64,000 nt of DNA from Cliona cf. orientalis (lineage: Eukaryota > Porifera > Demospongiae > Clionaida > Clionaidae), in the NCBI GenBank assembly GCA_963930775.1, contig OZ005697.1, forward strand, positions 4,300,292 through 4,364,291, in the 5' to 3' direction. Under the pieces are notes generated by a model. It was not told the DNA's origin. It saw only the letters and a list, made by a program, of their open reading frames with translations, and ran no database searches. The stretch's first letter is position 1. Each line of letters begins with the position of its first letter. Below, piece by piece: positions 46,541 through 57,243 of the stretch. The translations under genes and the position numbers were made by a program.

Positions 46541-49500
46541 CTACTATATTATAGTATTACGTTTGCGTTCTATGTACATGTACATACTAATATCAAGCTT
46601 GTGGGTGTCTTTTAATTTTGACTGACTTTGCTTCCCCCAAACTGAACTACCTTTAGCTGCCTCTGACAACTAAGCAAAGTCAAGCCAGTTCCTGTCACAG
46701 GCAAGTGACTTTTGCCCTCTGAGTTTTACATTGCACTGAATTATTAGCAATGCATAATAATTCAGATACATGTACAATTGGCTTAACAAGTCAACACATA
46801 CCTCCCTCTCCCTTTTCTTCATGCTAGCATTCCATGGGTAAGATAGGACAACCACTACCATAACATGCACGGCTACAACAATAATACAAATACATACATG
46901 TATATGTACAGCTAGTGTACTGACAGTAACTGACTGGAATGTACCTTCTGCAGTAGTTGTGCCATCAGTAGCATGGCTGGAGTGACAACAGGATGCCGGA
47001 AATCAGACATTGGAAACACTGCACCAATCAGCTTAAATACCAACAACTGCAGCAAATATTCACATTGATCATGAAAAGGCCATTAAAAATCTCAGGTGTA
47101 TACAGTAGTGGACAAAAAAAACATTGCCATTTCTCCTTCCATCCATACCACTTGTACACTTGCAAAGTGGAATACAAACAGATTTCCTTGGCCCTTGACC
47201 ATATTGCAATGTAATAATAATATTGAGCATGTACACACGTACACAGTCGTACTAATACGGTACGCTCACATACCTCCGCCAGGGAGGGGTATCTTGGCCG
47301 TCTTTTAGCTGCTATCCATGCTCTGTGATAGTTGCATATCGTATCTTTAAAGAATTGGCCGCTGTGGACAGGATCAGCATGGCACTGATGGAAGATCAAC
47401 CTGCATAGGTAATGCATCATAAAATTTAGATTGCACACCAAAACATTTTCAGCAACTGTACTGGTTATCATGCACAGCAGGGATCTATTTAGAGGATGGG
47501 GAGCACACGGATTTACCATCCCTGAGATTGATTTCACCTCCTTAAAATTCCTTAAGTCAAGTGTACATACATGTAGAGAACAGTACCAAAGCACTGAAAT
47601 ATATCTGGTTTCCCCCTCCTGAACAACCAGCCACTGAGAAATTCCTGCACAATCACTTCTATTACCTTGTCAACTGATCAAGTGAATGTAAATTGAATGA
47701 CTTGTGTTGCCCCACTTCAATAAACTGTTGGAAGAGTTGGTCAGTGTTCAAGCCACTAGCTGATGAGGGGGATGGACTGCCTCCAAGCTCACTGCTCACA
47801 CCTTGGACTGGCGTGATATCTTCACTGGAATCACTAACATCAGTGGTATCTTCTGAATCAGCAGTATCATCAGTATCGGTGGTATCATCCGTGTCAGTGG
47901 CATCACCAGTATCACTATCAGAGCTCTGCTCTTCTGATGATAATGACTCCTCATCACACTCAGCATGTTCCCTGGGTGCTGCAGTGTTCTCCTCCTGTAG
48001 GTCTTCAAGACTGAAGTGGACTTTACTGTCATGGGTAAGATTTGGTACATGCATGTAGTCCGCTGAAGTCTCCAGTGAGGTATCTATGGCGAGTAGTCCA
48101 GATTTCATCCTCTGCTCTTTCTCCACCTGTGGGATATAGAGTAGCTACCATGAGTGCACAACAAATGTAACAGCAAGAAATTATCGTAGTGTCCCAGATA
48201 AAGCACCAACTCCTGGGCAAGCGCCCATGTACCACATTTCAGGGGTTAAATGTAGCAGTTTCTATACTAATGTATGGAATTTGTATGGGCCAGAATCGTT
48301 TAAGCACCCATGGGCGCTTGCTTACCCAGGATACTACGGTACTACCAAAGCGATAATTAGGACAAAGTGACTGTCATAATAGTACTGTGGCAGAGCCATC
48401 CCCTGATGAAGACATGTTTGGGTGGGGTCACTAAAACTCTCCTTTGTCAAAAAATTGTCTATACTTGGCACTTGTAGGGACATGATACAGTAGGAGTAAA
48501 AAAAACGGTGACGCTTCCGTTCCATTCCGTCCCGTTCAGACGCCGTTGCACCCGTTCATGCCAGCCGTTCCATTTCCGTTCCGTATGCATGCGTGCATAA
48601 TTAGTAATTGGGCGTGGTCTTTCGACGTGCAAAAAAAGGAAGGTTTGACAATAGTTTTATGTGTAAGTCTGTTTGACGATTAGGCCATACCGAATTGAAT
48701 ATATGTTTCTCGGACAGGCATGCCATCAAAAGAGACCCGGGTGGCAGGCAAAAAAAAAAAAAAAAAATCTGAATCTGATTATTATCAATGCAAAGTTCAA
48801 GCAAAACCACAATACAGTGACATAAAATTAATATAAAAGCCACATGTCCGTTAACAAAGCCCTAAAATTAATTGATTTTCGTCGATTACGTAGGATAGTA
48901 TACTTATGCGCATGCGCCATGTCGATATACAGCGTTTATTATTGCCAACACTTGACCACACTCTTTTTTCTTTTTTTTTTTGGAATTCAGCAAAATGTGA
49001 CCCGGCCGGATCCGAGAAACATATATTCAAATTGGTATGGCCTTATTTTGTGTATCATCCAATTTTGTCCGCTTTGGAATTCCATACAACACGTTGACTC
49101 GCCGACTAGAATCGATAGTTTCATACTGTTACGGTCTTCTAAACTGTTTTGGGGCAGTTCACTACTGCCGCTCTTCGATTTTGAGTGAGTTCTGCGATCG
49201 AGGCCCGACTGGGTTCGAAGTCTGCTATCGACGATTGATCGATCTCGCGTTGCCAATCGACTCTGATCGCCTCCAAATGCGATCGCTTGGATAGAGCGAT
49301 GCTTCTTTTGGCTTTCTTAGGCTTTTGAGGCGTCATTTTCGTGCTAGCTACGATTGGAATAGTCGACTGCAGTTTCCATCGCGTCGGCTTCCGCCCGTCG
49401 CGTTTCCATTCTTGGGCATGGGGAACGGCCGTTTCACTTCCGTCTCAACGGGACGGAACGGAAGCGTCACCGTTTTTTTGACTCCTACTGTACATGTACT

Positions 49501-52500
49501 GTAAAATCCCGCAATTATGCCCGCTCCCCTTTAATTTGTGCATGCTAGCATTGTGCAAAAGTGGGGAGGGGGTCTATTTCCGGGATCGTTACATTTCTGT
49601 GTGACGACCATTACCGCCCGTTGAACACCACGTGGGCACGCGATCTCTGTACTTTCTCTGGAGCTAAAAATGCAGGGGGAGGGGGTGTATGCATGAAGGG
49701 GGACGTAATTGCGGGATTCTATGGTATATGCTGGGAGGCATAATAATAATCATTCTACATGTATGGCAACCAAAATGGAAGGAGTAGCAAAAATGTTAAT
49801 TCACCGTTAGTCTCTTTAGTTTAGCATTTTGTGCTTCCATAGCTTCCTTCTCAGTCTGCATTCTGTCAGTAGGTTGACCTCTTCTCTCAAACGCTAACTC
49901 ACGAACAGCTCGGTCATAGTCATCTGCTGACTCCTGCACTGCCTTCTTGGGCTGCTGCTGCTATATGTATAATATGCCAGTCACCAAAATTGCAAATTCT
50001 AATAAGAAATGCGTACATCCACTTCAGACATACATGTACACGCCATACACTCACACACCAGATTTTTCAAATGGGGGAGGAATGGGGCAAAACCCCTGGA
50101 GTATGGTCCACCCTTGGGTAGACCTTGATCAATAATGATTATAATAACAGAAATGGCTCCAGATAGCAATCCTTCTTGGCATTGTATTGGTACAACTGTA
50201 CCTACACGTATATTGTATGCATCACACCGCGCGCACCCCCCCCCCCCCCCCCCAGCAGTTGATCCCTGCACACCACATGCATGCTAGACACACACAACTC
50301 CACTCACAGCAGCCTTTGTTAGAGCCCCCCAGATGTCCTTCATATCAGTGTCCACTCTGTCGAGGAGTTCTTCCACTTCCTGCTTCTCTGACTGCCGCTC
50401 ATACTGAATGAAAAGGTAACTCAGTATGCATACATTGTACGTATTAATTAGCCAATCATTTTTTTTTTTGCTAAATCCAATGTTGGTTGAAATTAATTTT
50501 GTATGTAATATTAATGATTATGAATTGAGTCTTTATTGCATTGGTAATTTTATATTTCTGTGACGCAACATGACTAAGCTTGGTAAAGGTTTTATCCAGT
50601 GAATATGTCCGGCTATAATATTAATATGGTAACTTGTTCACAAACATAATTATACATGACATTATGAATACACAACTGTTACAATGCGATATCGTGGATC
50701 ACAATTTCGCCAGACTTGCCCAAAATGCAATATTGACAACCATCCTATAATAGTAGTGCATCTGACAAGCCAGTGGCGTAAGAAGGTGTTTTTGAATAGG
50801 GGGGCTGTAAATAAAATTTCATGCAAAGTGCGCAAACATTTTTTTTGGATCACACGATATGCCTTCAAACCATGCCCATTATTATGCTAATATGGCTTTT
50901 TACATCACAAATCTGAAGATGTCAAGGCCTAGTAGAATAAATATCTCCTAGGTTTGGCTGATAAGATTGGGGGGGGGGGGGGGGGGGGGGCTACAGCCCC
51001 CTGCTTCTTACGCCAGTGCAAGCACATATTCACCTTCATCAGCTTTGACTTAGATACAACCTCCTCCAATATCTGTTTCCTTGTCTTCTGAGGCTCTTCC
51101 TACAAATGATCAACAATTCACAGGCATACATGTACATGTACGTGCCATGTACTATACATGCATGCATCTATAGAAAAAGGTAACAACCAAAAAACTTGAT
51201 ATGTACGTATGGGGGGCGGATGGAGAGGGGCAGTCACCCCTCCCTCCTTAAAAGAAATCCTAAATACAGCCCTGCATAATTATTATGATCTCTACTCAGA
51301 ATATGAATGACATTCACACAATCACAAGTACATGTACAAACACTTAAGCAATACATACCTCTTCCACTTCATTTGTACTCTTTGGCACTTTTCTTGTCAG
51401 AAACCCACCAAAATTTGCCTCACCATCAACACCAGCAACTACATTCATGAGTATAAACATGCAATGATAAACAACAATAATTATTATGACATTATGTATT
51501 GTAACGATCACATGCGTACATGTAAGAATGCATACCGGCACCACAGTGTTACAGTGTATGCTAGTGTCGTCCCCAGACCTTCTGATTGGGGGGGGGGGGG
51601 GGGGGGGGGAGGGGGAGAGAAGGCCTGGGGACGAGGCTATGCGTACTTGCATATCTACATGTACATGCAGCTGAACATGTGCACATGCAGAATGATCAAG
51701 TCACAGTGGGAAGACACACGTGATTACAACTACTCAGTTGTGTCCAGCAACATCATAGTCCATACAAATATCACCAGATCTCGAGATCTAGTAGTGCTAT
51801 TTCTTAATGTGACTACATTATCGTTTAAATTTTTGTGTACCTTCTTCTGTTTCATCATCAGTGATGTTGATGTCATCAAACCTCTCCATGTCCCTAATGG
51901 ACCTTCCATGATGGGTAAGATCCTGCTCGTCAGTGCTCAATGCAAACACATCAGCCTGCTTTCTCTGCACATGTAAAGTAGAACATGTGTACATGCATGC
52001 GTGCACTGTAAAGTAGCAGATGCATACAAGCAGCCTGGCCAGCTAGACCATCGCACCCTTAACCTGATCAGCAGTTTGAGTTATAAAACTCAACAAAATT
52101 ATAATACATGTACATGTAGGAAGTAGTACATGTACATGCATATTTGTAGAGTACATGTATAAATATAGCCTGGCCAACTACACCATTGCTCCCTCACCTG
52201 ATTAGTAGTTAGAATTTTATAATAAAATTTATTCAGTTTATAGAGAGGGGAGTGGCCAGACTAACGTAAGCATCATACGTATAGTGACAGTAGAAGTGAG
52301 GGAGAACACATTATGTATCACTATGTGAACACCATACAAATGCCAAGATGACCTATAGTATTATGTAGAACTCCATTCCTACATGTACATGTACCTTTCT
52401 CTCCACAAACCTCCTCGTTTGTTGTTGTTGTAGAGTTGTCCCTCCGCCATGCTCACTCAACCGATGGTCCACGAAAAGGTTTGTCTTGGAGCGTCTCTTG

Positions 52501-53183
52501 TACTCTTGCAGCAATGTTTTCTTACGCTGTGTAACAATACTTTGTATAAGAGATATTTTATGTGATCCTCTATGAGAAAACTATACATAATATAAATGCA
52601 ACAGTCGCCTATTATGGTAATTCACTTATTGGTATAAATGTACATGTCTACTTTGTACTACTAGAACATTGCCTGCTGCTCTCATTTCCATGTTTTGGTA
52701 GCCATCTATCTCACCCCCCCCCCTCTCTGAAAATGCCAAGTACTATACAATGTACATGTACTCATACATAATCTCTGCTGTGATAATATCAATAACCTTC
52801 TATTTGTACATGTTAAAGTTAATATTATGGTCTCAAAAGCCACCAGAAAGAGTCGCAAATATTCAAAATTCTCCCAGGGTGCATGCCCCCAGATCCCACC
52901 CCCCCCCCCCCCCAGCTAGTTTGTGCGTGTTAGAATTCCCTCCTCTATGAAAAACCACTGTATTAAACCACAATGGGTTGATAGACACAGTGCAACACAC
53001 CTTTTGTATGGCCTTGGATCTGGAAATGCCGGGAAGGCCACGATCTGACCTGAGCCTCTGGCCAAGAATGTCATGTTTCTTCCGGTTAACACGAACTTCA
53101 AACAGGTTGACAGATGTCGCTTTACTCTGGCCAACTTTTCTAGCAGACAGCCTCTTAGATCTCTTGTTCTTCTTGGTCCCCAT
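43682..53183 (-). CDS. NOP14: NOP14 nucleolar protein, 19 exons, complete
   Basis: Component of the small-subunit processome, needed for 18S rRNA maturation and 40S assembly in the nucleolus. Exons: 53001-53183, 52395-52526, 51841-51964, 51359-51438, 51034-51099, 50308-50403, 49805-49960, 47666-48126, 47274-47400, 46945-47046, 46260-46322, 46111-46192, 45945-46038, 45645-45848, 45494-45527, 45315-45433, 44966-45053, 43836-43906, 43682-43772. All donors are GT, all acceptors AG, and the sum is 2373 nt: 790 codons plus stop, near the family's 810-860. Landmarks: basic start MGTKKNKRSKR, then NLFEVRVNRKKHDILGQ and DRGLPGISRSKA; DLTHHGRSI; DYDRAVRELAFERR; a Ser/Asp/Glu-rich acidic run in exon 8 with TDTDD repeats; VFPMSDFRHPVVTPAMLL; and the basic C-terminus GALREIRKDNSFLAKEK. 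The 3' end is 310 bp from the convergent transporter fragment. Introns hold MITEs and poly-G runs. Confidence 0.96.
43927..43955. repeat. ATT microsatellite
   Basis: About nine ATT/TTA triplets in the intron between the NOP14 exons at 43906 and 44966. Confidence 0.9.
44037..44277. mobile_element. MITE with 7 bp target duplication in a NOP14 intron
   Basis: Inverted ends of about 38 bp, CAGGAGTATATGAGCCGC and its inverse ending GCTCATATGCTCCTG, with the target repeat ATAGCAC on both sides (44030-44036 and 44278-44284). An inner inverted repeat (AAATACAAATTCAA and TTGAATTTGTATTTT) makes it fold further. 241 bp. Confidence 0.85.
48184..48339. mobile_element. Intact TA-flanked MITE, relative of 37991-38780
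   Basis: 156 bp. Right end GGATACTACGG next to TA, left end TCGTAGTGTCC next to TA. Inner inverted words GGGCAAGCGCCCATG and CATGGGCGCTTGC. It is the uninterrupted counterpart that shows how 38094-38720 split its relative. Confidence 0.75.
48488..49490. mobile_element. TA-flanked 1.0 kb inverted-repeat element in a NOP14 intron
   Basis: Ends CAGTAGGAGT, then ACGGTGACGCTTCCGTTCC, are repeated in inverse at 49440-49490 (GGAACGGAAGCGTCACCGT, ACTCCTACTG) over about 50 bp. TA flanks both sides. Further in, GAATATATGTTTCTCGGA (48697-48714) pairs with TCCGAGAAACATATATTC (about 49010-49027). Short frames occur but no transposase was recognised. Confidence 0.85.
49499..49724. mobile_element. TA-flanked MITE adjoining the previous element
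   Basis: Ends CTGTAAAATCCCGCAATTA and the inverse of TAATTGCGGGATTCTATGG, with TA at 49497-49498 and 49725-49726. It starts 8 bp after the preceding element. 226 bp, and its interior includes GACGACCATTACCG. Confidence 0.85.
50771..51018 (+). mobile_element. hAT-like MITE with 5 bp duplication and an inner poly-G run
   Basis: Ends CAGTGGCGTAAGAAG and CTTCTTACGCCAGTG, flanked by CAAGC on both sides (50766-50770 and 51019-51023). CAGTGGCG-type ends suggest hAT, and 5 bp targets are known for the hAT5 branch. A 22-base G run (50969-50990) lies next to GGCTACAGCCCCC near one end. Same family as 56971-57243. Confidence 0.85.
51567..51634. mobile_element. Tiny inverted-repeat element with a poly-G core
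   Basis: TCGTCCCCAGACCTTCT pairs with AGAAGGCCTGGGGACGA around a 22-base G run (51588-51609). 68 bp, no clear target duplication. It is in the NOP14 intron between exons 51359-51438 and 51841-51964. Confidence 0.6.
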
Positions 53184-53972
53184 TCTGGCTAGATAAACAG
53201 AGTAATACTACCTGCCTTTAATATTTAATAAAAATTAATTATAAAACAAAATTTAATCTCCATGATAAGGTCAAAGATCTTGGAAGCTGGTTAAAAATCG
53301 AATCCACTCCACGGATAAATTATACTAATAGCATAGCAAACTTCAATCTCAAACATTTAAATATACCTTAATAATCCCTGAACATTAATAGTTGCTGCTT
53401 GCCAGTTCTAGGCTTTCGAAGTATCACCTACCTAGCTAGCTAGTACACAACGTCCACGTGCATTTTCATTGACGATCATTGCCCATTGCATTATAAGGTG
53501 CATGACGACCATTACCACTTCCATAATCCAATGTAGGTAAAGGTCGTCAGGAGATACATGCTTCTAGCTCACATCGGCACTTTAAGTTAAAGATTGCCCA
53601 TGCACAGCAAGGAATTCCAATGCATAGCTTGCTACATAATACCAGTAGCATAATAATTATTATTGTCATGTAAAATTGTATCTAATATAATAGGCTTGTT
53701 CTTGCACAGCACCACTTCAAATTACTTACATTAATTGCATCCTCATCAAAGCACGATAATTCTATGGGATTTATAAAGATGACATAATATTATATATGTG
53801 AAACCATTTAAAAAAAAATTGGGAACTTGGGCATGCAAGCTGAGCTCAGTCATAAAACTAGTGACCATGCATGCATGATAGCATTAATATTCTTGAGATG
53901 ATGTTATTTTAGTATCAGATTGATTACCAATGGCACACAGGAAAGGCATCCTGTTTGAGGTTCATTCTATAG

Positions 53973-54012
53973 CAAGGGTGTAGACACGGGGGAGGGGGGG
54001 CTTTGGGGGCTG

Positions 54013-54052
<40 letters not shown>

Positions 54053-54079
54053 ACATCATAAACTGTGTCTACGCCCATG
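53973..54079. mobile_element. Small MITE with a 38-base poly-C core
   Basis: Ends CAAGGGTGTAGACAC and GTGTCTACGCCCATG are inverted and flanked by TATAG on both sides (53968-53972 and 54080-54084). The core has GGGGGCTTTGGGGGCTGAA followed by an uninterrupted C run (54015-54052). 107 bp, upstream of NOP14. Confidence 0.8.
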
Positions 54080-54084
54080 TATAG

Positions 54085-54907
54085 CCAGCTATGGCCGCAC
54101 ATAGCCTCCAAAAAAAATTTATGCTTCATTAAGAGTGGCACATTCTTATAGTGATAAATAGAAAGTGTTTAAAGACTTAATTGGTATGGCTCACTACATC
54201 ACCTACATTGGCAAGTGTCTAACTGCTTATCAATCGGAAGCCAAATAATGTACCCAAATTGGATTTTGTGGTCCAGGAAGCCATTACGTAACAGTGTGGA
54301 TGTGAAGGTACCTTCTGTGGCTGTGTAATCATTATCCCAGCATGTGTTATAATATGTTTGCCAATGAAGCCAAACAGCAGCATACAGGTTGATGGATTTG
54401 TGGTCCAGGAGGGGACAGCTTGCATGGGAAGATGCTTTGATGAAGGCCTAGGGAAAAAAGGAATATCCTTTCTGTATGGTTATATTCAGACTTGCTGGAG
54501 TCCTATGAGGTGCCACCCCATGCAATGTAAGAGGGAAAAGCTTCCACCTTTGGTGGGAGGGGGCACATCCCTCTGCCATACCCACCCCCACCCCCTCCCA
54601 TGGCCAAGGCTGGCCACCTTCAAACTCTGAGTGCTCCCGCAAATTAAAAGGCATTTCCTTTTTCCATGATTCTATACTTAGACCTGAGCCACTCATGAAT
54701 CATCCTTTATTGCTTGGCACTCAAAGAGAATTCAAAGTAGCTAGTGAACTGATGAGACATAATCGTCTTAAATTTCTTGATATCCCCACTTAATTTAACC
54801 AGGGAATATTAGCTATATATACACTAGAAAATATCACATTTGAAATAAGGCGAGGCAAACTGAATCACAGTTATTTTCTGTAAAAATTTCAAATTTCAGA
54901 TTCACTA
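54085..54907. other. Intergenic, nothing recognised
   Basis: Ordinary sequence upstream of NOP14 with no convincing exon. The frame at 54448-54696 on the minus strand looks like chance. Confidence 0.4.
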
Positions 54908-55598
54908 CAGTGCTTCAAGGCAAAAGAGCAAATTTTTTGATTTTGAGCTTAAATGGTTGTAAAGATGGCTCTGTTTAATATTATCAGATGAAATCTGGTT
55001 TACACTTTCTATAACCATATTGAAATTTACAGCTGGATTTATGGGATGTAATTTTGATTAGTTTCGCTTCAATGGCTTCACAAGCGGTTCCACTTTGAGA
55101 AATACTTTTGGCATAGAAAAAGCTTATTATTTTGAGTTAAGAAACTGCACTTTTTCCTCTGATGTGGCACCATATGAAGTTACTTGGACACAAGTTTGAA
55201 GGCTAAGGGAAGTATGGTTTGTCGGATATCATTAAAAATGTCATTTCAGAGTGTCAAAAACTTTTGGCATTTTATTTGAAAAGTACTTTGAGTTAAGAAA
55301 ATCCACTTGAGCCTCTTAATGTACTTGTATTAGACTTTCAGATTCCCAAATTTGAAGATTCAACTCCAAAGTACTCTTGAGATATTGCCACTTTTGTCCA
55401 AGATTTGTGAAAAATGGCTCAAAAACTACCTGAACTTGTGCGGCTTCTCTATTAGCTATATATGGGGATAATGAATTGTGCAAAAAGATGATAAAAGTGA
55501 TTTTTATGATATCTGCAGATGTTATTAAGCACAGTGAAGCTGATTTAACCTCAAAAAATGGAAGTTCAAAAAATTTGCTCTCTTGCCTTGAAGCACTG
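54908..55598. mobile_element. TA-flanked MITE (Tc1/mariner-like)
   Basis: Inverted ends of about 33 bp, CAGTGCTTCAAGGCAAAAG and its inverse CTTGCCTTGAAGCACTG, with TA at 54906-54907 and 55599-55600. 691 bp and AT-rich. A 136-residue minus-strand frame (55316-55726) crosses its end and is probably not a gene. Confidence 0.88.
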
Positions 55599-55672
55599 TA
55601 GTAGCTACTAGCTCTAGTGACTTTGGAGCACTGGTTTGCCCGCATGAAATCGATAACCATGTGATGATAAAC

Positions 55673-56015
55673 CAGTGGCGTCTCTAGACAATTGTTTAAC
55701 CGGGTGCAAGTTATCAGTAACTGCACAGGTGGTAAGCTAGCGGAAGTGTACTATAGTATACATGACGTTGTAGTACTATTAATAGTGTAATAACCTACGT
55801 AGCTATATACACTGTAGGTACTATTCTGTGTAGACAGTTCATGTATGTGTAGTGATGCATACATGACATGTTACATCACTGGCTGTGACAGTGTAGTGAA
55901 ATATGCACTCTGGACAGGCTTAATAAAACTACACAATGTCATGCATAGGATGGGTGCACAGGTGCATGGATTGGGTGCAAATGAACCCACATGCACCCCC
56001 CTGGCGATACCACTG
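55673..56015. mobile_element. hAT-like MITE with perfect 8 bp target duplication
   Basis: Ends CAGTGGCGTCTCTAG and CTGGCGATACCACTG. The target repeat TGATAAAC is perfect on both sides (55665-55672 and 56016-56023). Inner words GGGTGCA and TGCACCC near the ends also invert. The 8 bp target and CAGTGG ends are typical of hAT elements. Confidence 0.9.
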
Positions 56016-56970
56016 TGATAAACCATAAAAAATTTAGTTAATCCCACCATCTTGGTCCCACTTAACCTATAGCTCTATTGCTCTGGATTTTAGCTGCTTC
56101 CCAGATTAAGCAAAGCAATTTTGTGTAAAAATTTAATACTAGCTATTCAGTTACTATATCACATAGAAATCCTATTATGCAATCAGTTTCAAACACCTAA
56201 AAATTTGTAATTCTGGTCACAGGTGATAGTCAGTGAGTCCCCTTAGAGGAAGTGGTATGTTGTATGGTGGTAACTTGATGGTGTTCAAGAAAACCCTTAC
56301 CCACTGATAGTCATAGTGAAATAATTGTGGCTTACCACCCAACCTCATGGGTGCTCTTTGTAGCTGCTGGAATATTTAATAATTTGAATTGGGCAACCAA
56401 AATAATATAGGGTTGTGAATCTTTTCAATCTTTTGGGCCAAAGGTTGAAAAATCAACAACTTTATATTAAAAATTATGTCACACTTTGGTGGACTACATT
56501 GTACCTTGGCTCCTTGATCATGAGTGGTAGCTATTCCTGGAAGCCATTCCATAGCTGATGAGAGCATAATAATAATAACTTAATTTCATGCGACAGATAA
56601 TTCCTCAATTGCCATCCTCTAGAAAACTATAGGTGTACCATTGATAATAGGGCTGAAACCATTGAATATCCCTGTAAAAAGCCCGACTGTGCATCAGAAA
56701 ATAATTGTCAGATGCTCCGCTAGGTGGTCAACAATTAGAGACTTATAATAATAATATTATGTAGATGTATTTTTCTAATTCCTGTCAGAGTTAGAAGTGA
56801 AATCAGTTAGCTAGTAGCTACCATAGGGACTTTGCAGAGCATTGGATGTCTTAGGGATAGCAAGCGAGCATTTCAACCCAGACAGTATTTGTCCGGTTGC
56901 AATTGATTGAAAATCTTGCATGGCCATAGATAATAAATTTAAAGCAGTGACACAAAGTGTGCAAGTTGAG

Positions 56971-57188
56971 CACTGGCGTAAGAAGCAGGGGGGCTGGGGG
57001 GCTGTAGCCCCCCCCCCCCCCCCCCCCCCCCCCCATCTTGTCAGCCAAGTGGGCCTTTAACATCTTCAGATTTGTGATGTAAAGTCTACTTTACAGCCAA
57101 ATTAGCATAATAATGGGCATGGTTTGAAGGCATATTGTGTGATCCAAAAAAAATTTTTTTGTGCTTTGCACGCAATTTTATTTAGAGC

Positions 57189-57220
<32 letters not shown>

Positions 57221-57243
57221 AAAAACATCTTCTTATGCCACTG
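56971..57243 (-). mobile_element. hAT-like MITE, inverted copy, with two poly-C runs
   Basis: Reverse-orientation relative of 50771-51018: ends CACTGGCGTAAGAAG and CTTCTTATGCCACTG, 5 bp target TTGAG on both sides (56966-56970 and 57244-57248). C runs of 27 (57008-57034) and 28 (57188-57215) bases. The inner part matches the other copy through CATCACAAATCTGAAGATGT read in reverse. Confidence 0.88.

Noticed and set aside
46997-47594. 188-residue minus frame
   Set aside because: Only 47274-47400 of it is a NOP14 exon; the rest reads through introns.
51332-51976. 214-residue plus-strand frame opposite NOP14
   Set aside because: It overlaps two clear NOP14 exons on the other strand and crosses a poly-G run; a shadow frame.
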